A stretch of 64,000 nucleotides of DNA from Curtobacterium sp. MCLR17_032. Lineage in GTDB: Bacteria; Actinomycetota; Actinomycetes; Actinomycetales; Microbacteriaceae. The stretch covers positions 2,294,001 to 2,358,000 of the forward strand of contig NZ_CP126268.1 of NCBI RefSeq assembly GCF_003234795.2. Direction: 5' to 3'. Below the pieces are notes generated by a model. The model searched no databases. It saw only the letters and a program-made list of their open reading frames with translations, and was not told the DNA's origin. The translations under genes were made by a program, and so were the position numbers. This document shows positions 53,254 to 62,632 of this stretch, one piece after another (positions within the stretch are counted from its first letter, which is position 1; every line of letters starts with the position of its first letter).

Positions 53254-55821
53254 GTGTCCACCTCCGCGCCCCGCGTGTCCGTCGTCGTCATCAACTTCCG
53301 AGGGACGGACGACACGCTCGAGTGCATCGCCCGCCTCAGCGAAGTCGACTGGCCGGCGGACCGCCTCGAGATCGTCGTCGTCGAGAACGGCTCCGGCGAC
53401 GACAGCGAACAGCGGCTCCGGGCCGCGCTCGGTGCCCAGTCGAACGTGAAGATCATCGTGTCGGCCGAGAACCTCGGCTTCACCGGCGGCAGCAACCTCG
53501 GTGCACGTGAGGCGAGCGGTGACGTCGTCGCCTTCCTCAACAACGACGCCAAGCCGGACGTCAACTGGGTGAAGGAGGGCATCGCCGGGTTCGCCCCGAG
53601 CCCCCGCGTCGCAGCCGTCGCCAGCAAGGTCCTCGACTGGGAGGGCCAGACGATCGACTTCGTCGAGTCCGGCCTCAGCTGGTTCGGCATGGGCTACAAG
53701 AACCACATCGCCGAGCTCGACGACGGCCGCTTCGACGAGCCGCAGGACCTGCTGTTCGGCACCGGCTCGGCGCTGTTCGTCCGCCGCGACGTCTTCCTCG
53801 AGGTCGGTGGCTTCGACGAGGGCCTGTTCATGTTCTACGACGACGTGGACCTCGGCTGGCGCCTCAACCTGCTCGGCTACCGCGTCCGGTTCGCACCGCG
53901 GTCCGTCGTCTACCACAAGCACCACGGCTCGATGAAGTCGTTCGGCGACCACCGCGAGATGTACCTGCTCGAGCGGAACGCCCTGCACCTGCTCTACAAG
54001 AACCTGTCCGACGAGAACCTCGGCGTCTTCCTGCCCGCCGCCCTCGCCCTGCTCGCCCGTCGCGCGGTGGCGAAGAGCGGCCGGGACTCGGAGGAGTTCG
54101 ACATCCGTCGCTTCACCGGCGCCCCGGACGAGTTCGACCCGACCACCCCGATGTCGAAGGAGGCGGTGGCCGGGCTGTACGCGCTCGACCAGTTCGTCTC
54201 AGACCTCCCCCGCCTGTCGGAGGAACGGCGACGCATCCAGGGGCAGCGCGTCAAGACCGACAAAGAGGTCTTCCGCCTGTTCGGCGACGCCTTCAAGCCG
54301 CTGTTCGAGGACGGCTACTTCCTCGAGGGCTACCAGGCCATCATCGAGGCGTTCGACGTCGAGCAGCCGATGCACCGCACCCGCGTGCTCGTCATCACCG
54401 GTGACGCCCTGGGTGCCAAGATGGCCGGCCCGGGCATGCGTGCGTGGAAGATCGCCGAGGCCCTCAGCGAGCACAACGACGTCCGCCTGGTGACCTGGAA
54501 CGTCGCGAACCGCAAGACCGACCGCTTCGAGGTGTCCCGCGTCCCGCTCCAGCACGAGCGCGCCATGCGGGAGCACGAGGAGTGGGCCGACGTCATCTTC
54601 TTCCAGGGCTACGCGCTCCACCACTTCCAGACCCTGCAGAACTCGAACAAGGTCATGGTCGTCGACCTGTACGACCCGATGCACCTCGAGCAGCTCGAGC
54701 AGGCGCGCGACAACGGCGACGTCGGCTGGCGCAACCAGGTGACCAGCACGACCGAGGTGATCAACCGCCAGCTCGAGCGCGGCGACTTCTTCCTCTGCGC
54801 CTCCGAGCGGCAGCGCCTGTTCTGGCTCGGACAGCTCGCCGGGGTCGGTCGGGTCAACCCGGACAACTACCTGGCCGACGACAACCTGAAGAAGCTCATC
54901 GCCATCGCACCGTTCGGCATGGACTTCACCCCGCCGGCGCACGAGCGCAAGGCCATCCGCGGCGTCACGCCCGGCATCGGCGAGGACGACAAGGTCGTCA
55001 TCTGGGGCGGCGGCATCTACAACTGGTTCGACACCCCGTCGCTGGTGCGCGCGATCGCCAAGGTCGCCGAGACGCACGACGACATCCGCCTGTTCTTCCT
55101 CGGCGTCGCGCACCCGAACCCGGACGTGCCGGAGATGGCGATCGTGTCCGAGACCCGTCGCCTCAGCGACCAGCTCGGTCTGACGAACAAGCACGTGTTC
55201 TTCAACGAGCAGTGGGTCGCACTCGACGACCGTCAGAACTACCTGCTCGAGGCCGATGCAGGCGTCTCGACGCACTTCGCGCACATCGAGACGACGTTCT
55301 CGTTCCGCACCCGCATCCTCGACTACATGTGGGCGAACCTGCCGATCGTCACCACCGACGGCGACAGCTTCGGCGACCTGGTGGCGGCCGAGGGCATGGG
55401 CGTCGCGGTCAAGGAGCGCGACGTCGACGGACTCGCCGCTGCGCTCGAGTCGATGCTGTACGACCCCGAGGCCGCCCAGGCTGCCCGCGATGCCGTGAGC
55501 CGCGTCCGGTCCGACTTCACCTGGGAGCGGGCGCTCGAACCCCTCGTCGAGTTCTGCAAGGACCCGCACGTCGCCGCCGACCGCGCCCACGAAGCAGCGG
55601 TCCCGGCTGGCTCCGTCGCCGCAGCCGGACGCCCGCGCGTGCAGCTGAGCCCGGCCCGGCAGCGCGAGCTCCAGTTCCACCAGATCGCGAACAGCCGGCA
55701 CGGCATCTCGCGTGACGTGCGCCTGGCCACCTGGTACCTCCGCGAGAACGGCGTGACCGGGCTCCGGGACAAGGTCCAGAACCGTGTGCGCATCATGCGG
55801 GAGAGCAAGAACGGGCGCTGA
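53254..55821 (+). CDS. two-domain glycosyltransferase (GT2 + GT4-like)
   Basis: An 855-residue protein. The N-terminal GT2 domain (about 1-265) carries VSVVVINFRGTDDTLECIA, VVVENGSGDD, VVAFLNNDAKPD and MFYDDVDLGWRLNLLGYRV. A helical linker (about 265-370) is followed by a GT-B, GT1/GT4-like domain (about 374-770): RVLVITGDALGAKMAGPGMR, VVIWGGGIYNWFDTPSLVRA, and HIETTFSFRTRILDYMWANLP at the donor site. A basic C-terminal tail ends the protein. The chain probably adds two different sugars in turn. GTG 53254 is chosen for GGAG 8 nt upstream; a longer start would lie over the promoter. It begins the export cluster with wzm/wzt. Confidence 0.85.
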   Translation: MSTSAPRVSVVVINFRGTDDTLECIARLSEVDWPADRLEIVVVENGSGDDSEQRLRAALGAQSNVKIIVSAENLGFTGGSNLGAREASGDVVAFLNNDAKPDVNWVKEGIAGFAPSPRVAAVASKVLDWEGQTIDFVESGLSWFGMGYKNHIAELDDGRFDEPQDLLFGTGSALFVRRDVFLEVGGFDEGLFMFYDDVDLGWRLNLLGYRVRFAPRSVVYHKHHGSMKSFGDHREMYLLERNALHLLYKNLSDENLGVFLPAALALLARRAVAKSGRDSEEFDIRRFTGAPDEFDPTTPMSKEAVAGLYALDQFVSDLPRLSEERRRIQGQRVKTDKEVFRLFGDAFKPLFEDGYFLEGYQAIIEAFDVEQPMHRTRVLVITGDALGAKMAGPGMRAWKIAEALSEHNDVRLVTWNVANRKTDRFEVSRVPLQHERAMREHEEWADVIFFQGYALHHFQTLQNSNKVMVVDLYDPMHLEQLEQARDNGDVGWRNQVTSTTEVINRQLERGDFFLCASERQRLFWLGQLAGVGRVNPDNYLADDNLKKLIAIAPFGMDFTPPAHERKAIRGVTPGIGEDDKVVIWGGGIYNWFDTPSLVRAIAKVAETHDDIRLFFLGVAHPNPDVPEMAIVSETRRLSDQLGLTNKHVFFNEQWVALDDRQNYLLEADAGVSTHFAHIETTFSFRTRILDYMWANLPIVTTDGDSFGDLVAAEGMGVAVKERDVDGLAAALESMLYDPEAAQAARDAVSRVRSDFTWERALEPLVEFCKDPHVAADRAHEAAVPAGSVAAAGRPRVQLSPARQRELQFHQIANSRHGISRDVRLATWYLRENGVTGLRDKVQNRVRIMRESKNGR

Positions 55822-55850
55822 CGTCCGGCGGCCCCCTGTGGCCGCCGATG

Positions 55851-55856
55851 TACAGT
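55851..55856 (+). promoter_or_regulatory. -10 element before the ABC permease gene
   Basis: TACAGT, 34 nt before TTG 55891. The predicted leader of about 28 nt contains GAGGAAA. Confidence 0.5.
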
Positions 55857-55890
55857 TGTCCGTCGCCCGCGTCGAATGTGAGGAAACACC

Positions 55891-56787
55891 TTGAGCAACA
55901 TCGTCACCGAGCGGTTCGATCGGCTCCGCCAGGAGCGGATGATCCCGGCCGGTCGCCCGGCCACCGCCGTCATCGGGTCGATCCGAGAGGTCTTCGCGCA
56001 CCGGCAGCTGCTCGACCTGCTGATCCGTCGTGACCTGAAGTCCCGGTACAAGGACAGCGCGCTCGGGTTCGCGTGGACGCTGATCCGTCCGCTCGTGCAG
56101 CTGGCGATCTACTACTTCGTCCTGGGCGAGATCCTCGGCGCGTCCCGCAACATCCCCGAGTTCGCGATCTACGTGTTCTCGGGTCTGACGCTCTACGGCC
56201 TGTTCAGCGAGATCGTCGCGGCGGGGACGGCGTCGATCGTCTCGAACGGCGGGCTGATCAAGAAGATCTACCTGCCGCGTGAGATCTACCCGCTGGCGAG
56301 CGTGGGCGCGGCGCTGTTCAACTTCGGCGTCCAGCTCGTCGTGCTCCTCGCCGCCGCGATCCTGCAGAGCGGCTTCGCCTGGGTGCGGCTCGACCTGCTC
56401 TACTTCTTCCCCGCGACCCTGGTGATCCTGATCTGGGCCACCGCGTTCGCACTGCTGCTCGCCGCGGCGAACGTGTACCTGCGCGACATGCAGTACCTGG
56501 TCGAGGTCCTGGTGCTCCTGCTCATGTGGGGCTCCCCCATCGTCTACGCCTGGCAGATGGTCGCGACGCGGGCACCGGAGTGGCTCCTCACCCTCTACAC
56601 GTCCAACCCCATCACGCTGGCCGTGCTCGGCATCCACCGGGCCTTCTGGACCGCGGGCCCCGACTCGGAGTACCCGGCACACCTGCTGCTGCGCCTGTGC
56701 GTCGCCGGGCTCGTCGGCCTCGTCGCGCTGCTGCTGTGCCAGCGCGTGTTCGCCAAGCTGCAGGGCAACTTCGCCCAGGAGATCTGA
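55891..56787 (+). CDS. polysaccharide ABC exporter permease (Wzm-like)
   Basis: A 298-residue ABC-2 permease. An amphipathic N-terminus with LLDLLIRRDLKSRYKDSALGF (split here as LLDLLIRRDLKSRY and KDSALGF) and six membrane helices follow the Wzm/TagG pattern, including NGGLIKKIYLPREIYPLASV in the cytoplasmic loop. It exports finished, lipid-linked polysaccharide with the adjacent ATPase. The start is TTG (55891), supported by GAGGAAA 7 nt upstream and the conserved N-terminus. The ATPase gene follows after 4 nt. Confidence 0.93.
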   Translation: MSNIVTERFDRLRQERMIPAGRPATAVIGSIREVFAHRQLLDLLIRRDLKSRYKDSALGFAWTLIRPLVQLAIYYFVLGEILGASRNIPEFAIYVFSGLTLYGLFSEIVAAGTASIVSNGGLIKKIYLPREIYPLASVGAALFNFGVQLVVLLAAAILQSGFAWVRLDLLYFFPATLVILIWATAFALLLAAANVYLRDMQYLVEVLVLLLMWGSPIVYAWQMVATRAPEWLLTLYTSNPITLAVLGIHRAFWTAGPDSEYPAHLLLRLCVAGLVGLVALLLCQRVFAKLQGNFAQEI

Positions 56788-56791
56788 TCCG

Positions 56792-58033
56792 ATGACCATC
56801 GACGCCAACCTGACGCAGGAGACCCGCTCCCCGTTCTCGGACGCCCCCGCCGTGGTCACGGTGAAGAACGTCTCGAAGCGCTTCACGATCCGCAAGGACA
56901 ACTCCCTCAAGGAGCGCATCGTCACGCTCGGTCGCGCCGGACGCCGCCACAGCGAGGACTTCTGGGCACTCAAGGACATCAGCCTGGACATCCCCGCCGG
57001 CACGACGATCGGCCTGCTCGGCCCGAACGGCTCCGGCAAGTCGACGCTGCTGAAGACCATCGGCGGCATCCTCGAACCGACCACCGGGTCCGTCGAGCGT
57101 CGCGGTCGCCTGGCCGCGCTCATCGAGCTCGGCGCCGGCTTCCACCCCGACCTGACCGGTCGCGAGAACGTCTACCTGAACGCCGCGATCCTCGGCCAGA
57201 CGCAGGAGGAGACCGAGGCACGCTTCGACGACATCCTGCAGTTCTCCGGCATCGGCGACTTCATCGACACCCAGGTGAAGTTCTACTCATCCGGCATGTA
57301 CGTCCGACTCGCCTTCGCGGTCGCGATCAACACCGACCCGGACGTCCTGCTCGTGGACGAGGTCCTGGCCGTCGGTGACGAGCAGTTCCAGAAGAAGTGC
57401 CTCGACAAGATCCGCGAGTTCCAGGCGCAGGGCCGCACGATCATCCTGGTGTCGCACTCCCTGGGACAGGTCCAGGAACTCTGCGACTCCGCCGTCGTGC
57501 TGCACCACGGCGAGGTGAAGTTCCAGGGCTCCGCGCGCCTGGCGGTGAAGAACTTCCGCGAGATCCTCGAGGGCCGCCGCATCGCCGAGGCTGAGGCCGC
57601 GCACCCGGAAGCGGACGCGAACCCCGGCAAGGTCGAGCACGTCGAGCTCTCGATCCCGGGCCGTGCCCGCGGCGCCGAGCACCACCACGGCGACGACCTC
57701 GTCATCCGCGCGACGTTCTCGCACAAGGACGTCCTGCCCGAGTGGCGTGCCGGCATCAAGATCGAGAACCACCTCGGCAACCCGGCCTTCGGCATCGACA
57801 GCCGCCAGACCCAGGTCCGGCACGACCCGCTCCGTGGGACGGCGACGGTCGAGTGGCACCTCAGCGACCTGCGCCTGGGCGGTGGGCAGTACTTCGTCCA
57901 CGTGTTCCTGGCGAAGACGAACGGCGAGCACATCGTCATGGAGCGCGAGGCCGCCCGCTTCGTCGTGGTCGACGAGGACACGCAGTCGGGGATCGCCTGG
58001 ACGAAGACCACCGAGCGCCAGGTCAAGGGCTGA
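56792..58033 (+). CDS. polysaccharide ABC exporter ATPase with Wzt C-terminal domain
   Basis: A 413-residue protein. The nucleotide-binding domain has Walker A GPNGSGKS (77-84), a signature-like FYSSGMYVRLAFAVA, Walker B DVLLVDEVLAVGD and an H-loop in LVSHSLGQV. The C-terminal 150 residues form a beta-sandwich of the Wzt_C type (VEHVELSIPGRARGAEHHHGDD onward), which in O9a/O8 systems recognises the glycan's terminal modification. This suggests that a capped glycan is exported. It is coupled to the permease gene. Confidence 0.94.
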   Translation: MTIDANLTQETRSPFSDAPAVVTVKNVSKRFTIRKDNSLKERIVTLGRAGRRHSEDFWALKDISLDIPAGTTIGLLGPNGSGKSTLLKTIGGILEPTTGSVERRGRLAALIELGAGFHPDLTGRENVYLNAAILGQTQEETEARFDDILQFSGIGDFIDTQVKFYSSGMYVRLAFAVAINTDPDVLLVDEVLAVGDEQFQKKCLDKIREFQAQGRTIILVSHSLGQVQELCDSAVVLHHGEVKFQGSARLAVKNFREILEGRRIAEAEAAHPEADANPGKVEHVELSIPGRARGAEHHHGDDLVIRATFSHKDVLPEWRAGIKIENHLGNPAFGIDSRQTQVRHDPLRGTATVEWHLSDLRLGGGQYFVHVFLAKTNGEHIVMEREAARFVVVDEDTQSGIAWTKTTERQVKG

Positions 58034-58035
58034 CG

Positions 58036-59163
58036 TTGGGCGGACTCCCGGTGCTGGTCGACGCCACGTCGATCCCACCGAACCGCGGCGGCGTGGCCCG
58101 GTACATCTCCGGGCTCCTGGCCGGGCTCGACGAACTCGGCGAGCACGTCGACGTGGTGGCGAAGCCGGACGACGTCGCGTGGCTCCGCGGGCTGGCGCCG
58201 GGGCACCGGTACCACGCGGCTCCGGAGTGGACCGCCTCCCGGCCGCTGCGCCTCGTGTGGGAGCAGACCGGACTGGTCGCCCTGACCCGGCGGGTGGGAG
58301 CCGCGGTCCTGCACAGCCCGCACTACACGTTCCCGGTGATCCGGGCCTCCCGGACCGTCGTCACCCTGCACGACGCGACCTTCTTCAGCGACCCGGCAGC
58401 GCACTCGACGCTCAAGGTGCGGTTCTTCCGCGCGTGGACGCGACTGGCCCGCCGTCTCGCCCGGGCGACCGTCGCGCCCAGCGCGGCGACCGTCCGCGAA
58501 CTCGACCGGTTCGCCGGCCGACCGCGTCGCGCGACCGTCGTCGCGCACCTCGGCGTCGACCGCTCGCTGTTCCACCCGCCGACCGACGCCGACCTCGCCG
58601 CCTTCCGCGCGGCGCACGAGCTGGCGGCGGACGCCGAGTGGATCGCCTTCCTCGGCACCGTCGAACCGCGCAAGCGCGTGCCGGAACTCATCGCTGCACA
58701 CCGGGCGCTCGGCGCCGAGCGGTCCGACGTCCCCGCGCTGCTCGTCGCCGGCGGGCTCGGCTGGGACGAAGCTGCCGAACGCGAGCTGACGGCTGCTGGT
58801 GACCGTCCGGGAGCACCGCTGCGCCACCTCGGGTACCTGCCCGTCGACGAGCTGCGGGCGCTGCTCGGCGGGTCGCGCGTCGTGGCCTACCCGAGCATCG
58901 CGGAGGGCTTCGGCCTGCCGGTGCTCGAGGCGATGGCCTCCGGGGCCGACGTCCTGACCACCGACCGCCTGGCGATCCCCGAGGTCGGCGGCGACACCGT
59001 CACGTACACCGAGCCCGACGCCGGCCCCATCCGCACCGCGCTTGCCGGCCTGCTCGACGGCGACCCCGCCGACCGGGCCGACCGGATCGCCCGCGCACGC
59101 CGACGAGCCGACGGGTTCACCTGGGCCGCCTGTGCCCGCGCGCACCTCGGGGTGTACCGGTGA
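58036..59163 (+). CDS. GT4 family glycosyltransferase
   Basis: A 375-residue GT-B enzyme. N-terminal VLVDATSIPPNRGGVARYISG has the Gly-rich start; LHSPHYTFP, LHDATFFSDP, FLGTVEPRKRVPELIAAH and the E-x7-E motif EGFGLPVLEA (donor phosphate binding) define GT4 and resemble mannosyltransferases. The TTG at 58036, 2 nt after the wzt stop, has AAGGGC upstream; GTG 58051 is an alternative. It overlaps the next gene by 4 bp. Confidence 0.9.
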   Translation: MGGLPVLVDATSIPPNRGGVARYISGLLAGLDELGEHVDVVAKPDDVAWLRGLAPGHRYHAAPEWTASRPLRLVWEQTGLVALTRRVGAAVLHSPHYTFPVIRASRTVVTLHDATFFSDPAAHSTLKVRFFRAWTRLARRLARATVAPSAATVRELDRFAGRPRRATVVAHLGVDRSLFHPPTDADLAAFRAAHELAADAEWIAFLGTVEPRKRVPELIAAHRALGAERSDVPALLVAGGLGWDEAAERELTAAGDRPGAPLRHLGYLPVDELRALLGGSRVVAYPSIAEGFGLPVLEAMASGADVLTTDRLAIPEVGGDTVTYTEPDAGPIRTALAGLLDGDPADRADRIARARRRADGFTWAACARAHLGVYR

Positions 59164-60017
59164 GCGGCGAGGCCGCGGCACGCGCGGCGATCGTCACCGT
59201 CTCCTACAACTCCGGCGACGTCCTGCCGGCGTTCCTCGCTTCCGTGCCAGCGGCGAGCACGGACGTCGTCCCGGTGGTCGTCGCCGACAACGACTCGGCC
59301 GACGCCGACGCGCTCCGTGCCGTGACCGAGGCCGCCGGCGCACGGTTCCTGGCACTCGGCGAGAACCGCGGCTACGGCGGCGCCGTGAACCGGGCCGTCG
59401 CCACGCTCGACCCGGCGGTGCGGTGGGTCCTCGTGTCGAACCCCGACGTCGTCCTCGAGCCGGGCGCGCTCGACCGGCTCGTCGCGACCGCCGAGAGCGA
59501 CCCGGGCATCGGTGCGACCGGTCCCCGGCTGCTCGAACCCACCGGCGAGGTCTACCCGTCCGCCCGCCTCGTGCCCTCCCTCCGGACCGGGCTCGGACAC
59601 GCGGTCTTCGCGAACGTCTGGCCCGGCAACCCGTGGACCCGGCGGTACCGGCAGGACGGCGAACACGACGGGCAGCGCGACGCCGGGTGGCTCTCCGGTG
59701 CCTGCGTCCTGGTTCGCCGTGACGTCCTCGACCGGCTCGGTGGCTTCGACGAGGGCTACTTCATGTACTTCGAGGACGTCGACCTCGGCTGGCGCATCGG
59801 GCGTCTCGGACTCCGGAACGTGTACGAGCCCGCCGCGACCGCGACCCACATCGGCGGGACCGCGACGCAGGGGTCCTCCGAGCGGATGCGCCGCGCACAC
59901 CATGAGAGCGCGTACCGCTTCCTGGCACGGAAGTACCCGGCCTGGTGGCTGTGGCCGCTCCGGCTCGTGCTGCGTGCTGCCCTCGCTGTGCGCGCCCACG
60001 CCACGAAGACCCGCTGA
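59160..60017 (+). CDS. GT2 glycosyltransferase (rhamnosyltransferase-like)
   Basis: A 285-residue enzyme with AAIVTVSYNSGDVLPAFLAS, VVVADNDSADADAL, LGENRGYGGAVNRAVA, VLVSNPDVVLEPGAL, GWLSGACVLVRRDVLDRLGGFD and MYFEDVDLGWRIGRLGL. The EDVDLGWR and N-R-G-Y-G motifs resemble WbbL-type rhamnosyltransferases. GTG 59160 overlaps the previous stop (GTGA). It is the last gene of the tightly spaced run that starts at 53254. Confidence 0.88.
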   Translation: MSGEAAARAAIVTVSYNSGDVLPAFLASVPAASTDVVPVVVADNDSADADALRAVTEAAGARFLALGENRGYGGAVNRAVATLDPAVRWVLVSNPDVVLEPGALDRLVATAESDPGIGATGPRLLEPTGEVYPSARLVPSLRTGLGHAVFANVWPGNPWTRRYRQDGEHDGQRDAGWLSGACVLVRRDVLDRLGGFDEGYFMYFEDVDLGWRIGRLGLRNVYEPAATATHIGGTATQGSSERMRRAHHESAYRFLARKYPAWWLWPLRLVLRAALAVRAHATKTR

Positions 60018-60022
60018 CACGG

Positions 60023-60028
60023 TATCGT
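60023..60028 (+). promoter_or_regulatory. candidate -10
   Basis: TATCGT just after the preceding stop, 53 nt before ATG 60082. A GGAAGA lies about 10 nt before that start. Confidence 0.45.
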
Positions 60029-60081
60029 CGCTCGATCCGACCGCCTCCCCCGGCGACCCTGAACCCGGAAGACCCCCACCC

Positions 60082-61227
60082 ATGACCCTCGCTGTCACCC
60101 TGATGGTCCGCGACGAAGCGGATGTCGTCCCGGCCTGGCTGGACCACCACGTGGCCCAGGGCTTCGACGTCTTCGTCATCACCGACAACGGCTCGGTCGA
60201 CGGGACCACCGAACTCCTCACCGCGTTCGCCGCGCGCACCGACGTCACCGTGGACCTCCGCCACGACCCGGTGCACCGGAAGCAGCAGGGCACCGTCGTC
60301 ACCGGGATGGCCCGCGACGCCGCACGCACGCACCACGCCGACTGGGTCGTGAACGCCGACGCCGACGAGTTCATCCTGCCGGTCGACCGTTCCCTGACGG
60401 TGCGCCAGGTGTTCGAGCGTCTGGACCCGGCGGTCGGTGCGTTCACGGTGCCGGTGGTCAACATGACCGGGATGCTCGCCGAGTCCGGCGACGGCATCGA
60501 GCGGCTGCACTGGCGGGACGAGCGATCGGTGCCCGAGCTGCAGGCGATCGGGCTGATCGGCCCCCCGACCACCAACGCCGTGCACGTCGGGGACCCCGAC
60601 GTGACGGTCGTGCAGGGCAACCACCAGGTCAGCGTCGCGAACGGCGCCCCGGTGCCCGACGGGCTCCGGCTCGAGGTCCTGCACCTGCCCTGGCGGTCCT
60701 GGGCCCAGTACGAGCACCGGGTCGACGTCAGCGGCCGGGCGTACGAGGCGAACCCCGACCTGACCCCGAGCCCTCGCCACCACGGCATGCGGGACCTCCA
60801 CCGCCTGCGGGAGGGCGTGCTGCAGGCGACCTTCGCGCTGCGCTTCGTCACCGACGAGGACGCTGCTGCCGGGGCCTTCACCCGTGACGACGGCATCGCC
60901 GAGGTGCTGCGCTCGGTCGGGTCGACCGCCCTGGACGCCGCGCCGGACCCGGTCGTGCCGGAGGGCGAGCTGCGCCGTCTGCAGGCCGTCGGGCACGCGG
61001 TCGTCGGCCGCGACCACCGGATCGAGACGCTCGAGGATGCCCTCCAGACGAGCGAGGCCACCGCCGAGATGCTGCGGGCCACCGTGCAGTTCGAGCGGGA
61101 CCGTGCCGAGGCCGCGCTGCACCGGGTAGCGGAACTGGAGTCGGAGCTCGCCGCGATGCGCGGGCGCCGAGCCGTGCGCTACGCCGACAAGGCCCAGGCG
61201 ATGGCGCGCCGCCTCCGCGGGCACTGA
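60082..61227 (+). CDS. GT2-like glycosyltransferase (Glyco_tranf_2_4 type) with C-terminal coiled coil
   Basis: A 381-residue protein. The catalytic part (1-250) has LAVTLMVRDEADVVPAWLDH, VITDNGSVDGTTELL, the metal site DWVVNADADEFILP and HRKQQGTVVTGMARD, as in Glyco_tranf_2_4 proteins. Residues about 310-365 (HRIETLEDALQTSEA, ERDRAEAALHRVAELESEL) form a coiled coil with a basic end (AQAMARRLRGH). The coiled coil could oligomerise the enzyme or act as a ruler or scaffold, as in some chain-length-controlling systems; this is speculation. Start at ATG 60082 fits the family N-terminus. Confidence 0.82.
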   Translation: MTLAVTLMVRDEADVVPAWLDHHVAQGFDVFVITDNGSVDGTTELLTAFAARTDVTVDLRHDPVHRKQQGTVVTGMARDAARTHHADWVVNADADEFILPVDRSLTVRQVFERLDPAVGAFTVPVVNMTGMLAESGDGIERLHWRDERSVPELQAIGLIGPPTTNAVHVGDPDVTVVQGNHQVSVANGAPVPDGLRLEVLHLPWRSWAQYEHRVDVSGRAYEANPDLTPSPRHHGMRDLHRLREGVLQATFALRFVTDEDAAAGAFTRDDGIAEVLRSVGSTALDAAPDPVVPEGELRRLQAVGHAVVGRDHRIETLEDALQTSEATAEMLRATVQFERDRAEAALHRVAELESELAAMRGRRAVRYADKAQAMARRLRGH

Positions 61228-61244
61228 GCCGTCCTCGCCGCCGG

Positions 61245-61250
61245 TATCGT
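61245..61250 (+). promoter_or_regulatory. -10 element of a leaderless transcript
   Basis: TATCGT ends 6 nt before GTG 61257 and no RBS is present. Confidence 0.6.
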
Positions 61251-61256
61251 CATCGG

Positions 61257-62585
61257 GTGCAGTTGACTCTCGAGGCCCGTTCCCGTCGCGTCCTGACCCC
61301 GGCCGCCGCCGCCGCCATCGCGGTCGTCGTCGCCCTCGTGACGTTCGTCCGGATCCCCGAGACGGCACGCAACACGATGTGGGCCGACGATGCCACCCGC
61401 TTCGTCGGCGAGAACATCCGGGTCGGTCTGCTCGAGTCGCTGACGATCCCCTACGGCGGGTACCTGCAGTTCGTCCCGCGCATCGGCGGGTGGCTGGCGC
61501 TCCGCGCGGGCGACTTCTCGGGGCTGGCCCGGGACGTCACCATCGTCTCCTGCGGCATCGCCGGGCTCTTCGCTGCTCTGGTGTTCGTGCTCTCATCGCA
61601 GTTCGTCCGCCACACCTGGGTCCGGGTGCTGATCGGCCTGGTGCCGGCGTTCGTCCCGACGATCCCGATGGAGACCGCCGGCAACCTGGCGAACCTGCAC
61701 TGGTACGTCCTGGTGGCCACGCCGTTCCTGTTCGCGTTCGTCCCGCGCCACTGGGTCTCCGGCGGCCTGCTCGGGGTCGCGGCGCTGCTCATGACGCTGT
61801 CCGAGACGCAGACCCTGCTGTTCGTGCCGCTGCTGCTCATCGGCGTCAACCGGGTCCGGAAGTCGCCGGTCGTGGTCGGTGCCGTCCTCGGGCTCGCGAC
61901 GCAGCTGATCTCCCTGAACCTGGCGCCCCGGACCGGGCGCAACGACGTCGACCTCGGGCTCTCCGACATCGCGGCCGGCTACCTCGTGCAGCCGTTCGCC
62001 AGCACGTGGACGACCGACGCGGCCCGCGTCGGCTCGATCGTCTTCCGGCACGGCTGGTGGGTCCTCGCGGTGCCCTTCGCGGTGGTGCTCCTGGTGGTCG
62101 CCGTCGGGTTCTGGCGGGGCGTCGCGCCGCAGCGCATCATCCTCGGCTCGTTGGTCGTCGGATCGGCGGCGTCGTGGGCGGCGCCGCTCATCATCACCCC
62201 GTCGACCGGGTTCCTCTTCGCGCACTACACGCTCGAGCAGTTCGGCGTGTTCCACGTCGTCCGCTACACGGCGGTCGCGTCGATGTTCATCATGATGGCG
62301 CTGCTGGTCGTCGTCGACGTCGTCGCCGGTACGCGGTGGTCTCGGCTGCCGCGCTGGGCCGGACCGACGCTCGGAGCCGTCGTGACGGCGACGCTCGTCG
62401 TCAGTGCGGTCGTCAACTTCACCGTGCCGTGGTCGACCCGCGACGGCGGCCCGCTGTTCAGTGACGGCGTGGTGACGGCGACCGAGCAGTGCATCGGCAA
62501 GCCAGCCGACACCACGATCATGGTCCCGGTCGCCCCCAGCGCGAACTGGAACCTCTCGGCATCGTGCGCGTACGTGCAGCGCTGA
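61257..62585 (+). CDS. GT-C-like polytopic membrane protein, paralogue C
   Basis: A 442-residue protein with about ten helices. WADDATRFV (W42-D44-D45) lies in the first outer loop, then PYGGYLQFVPRI, GNLANLHWY, VRYTAVASMF, TRDGGPLFS, and C-terminal outer Cys in EQCIG and SASCAYVQR. The landmarks and order match paralogues A and B. Here the acidic pair is DD instead of ED. It is downstream of the exporter cluster but has its own leaderless promoter. Confidence 0.7.
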   Translation: MQLTLEARSRRVLTPAAAAAIAVVVALVTFVRIPETARNTMWADDATRFVGENIRVGLLESLTIPYGGYLQFVPRIGGWLALRAGDFSGLARDVTIVSCGIAGLFAALVFVLSSQFVRHTWVRVLIGLVPAFVPTIPMETAGNLANLHWYVLVATPFLFAFVPRHWVSGGLLGVAALLMTLSETQTLLFVPLLLIGVNRVRKSPVVVGAVLGLATQLISLNLAPRTGRNDVDLGLSDIAAGYLVQPFASTWTTDAARVGSIVFRHGWWVLAVPFAVVLLVVAVGFWRGVAPQRIILGSLVVGSAASWAAPLIITPSTGFLFAHYTLEQFGVFHVVRYTAVASMFIMMALLVVVDVVAGTRWSRLPRWAGPTLGAVVTATLVVSAVVNFTVPWSTRDGGPLFSDGVVTATEQCIGKPADTTIMVPVAPSANWNLSASCAYVQR

Positions 62586-62632
62586 CGCCCCGCGGAGCAC
62601 GCACGCGCTGACACCATGCGCAGCGCTGCGGG

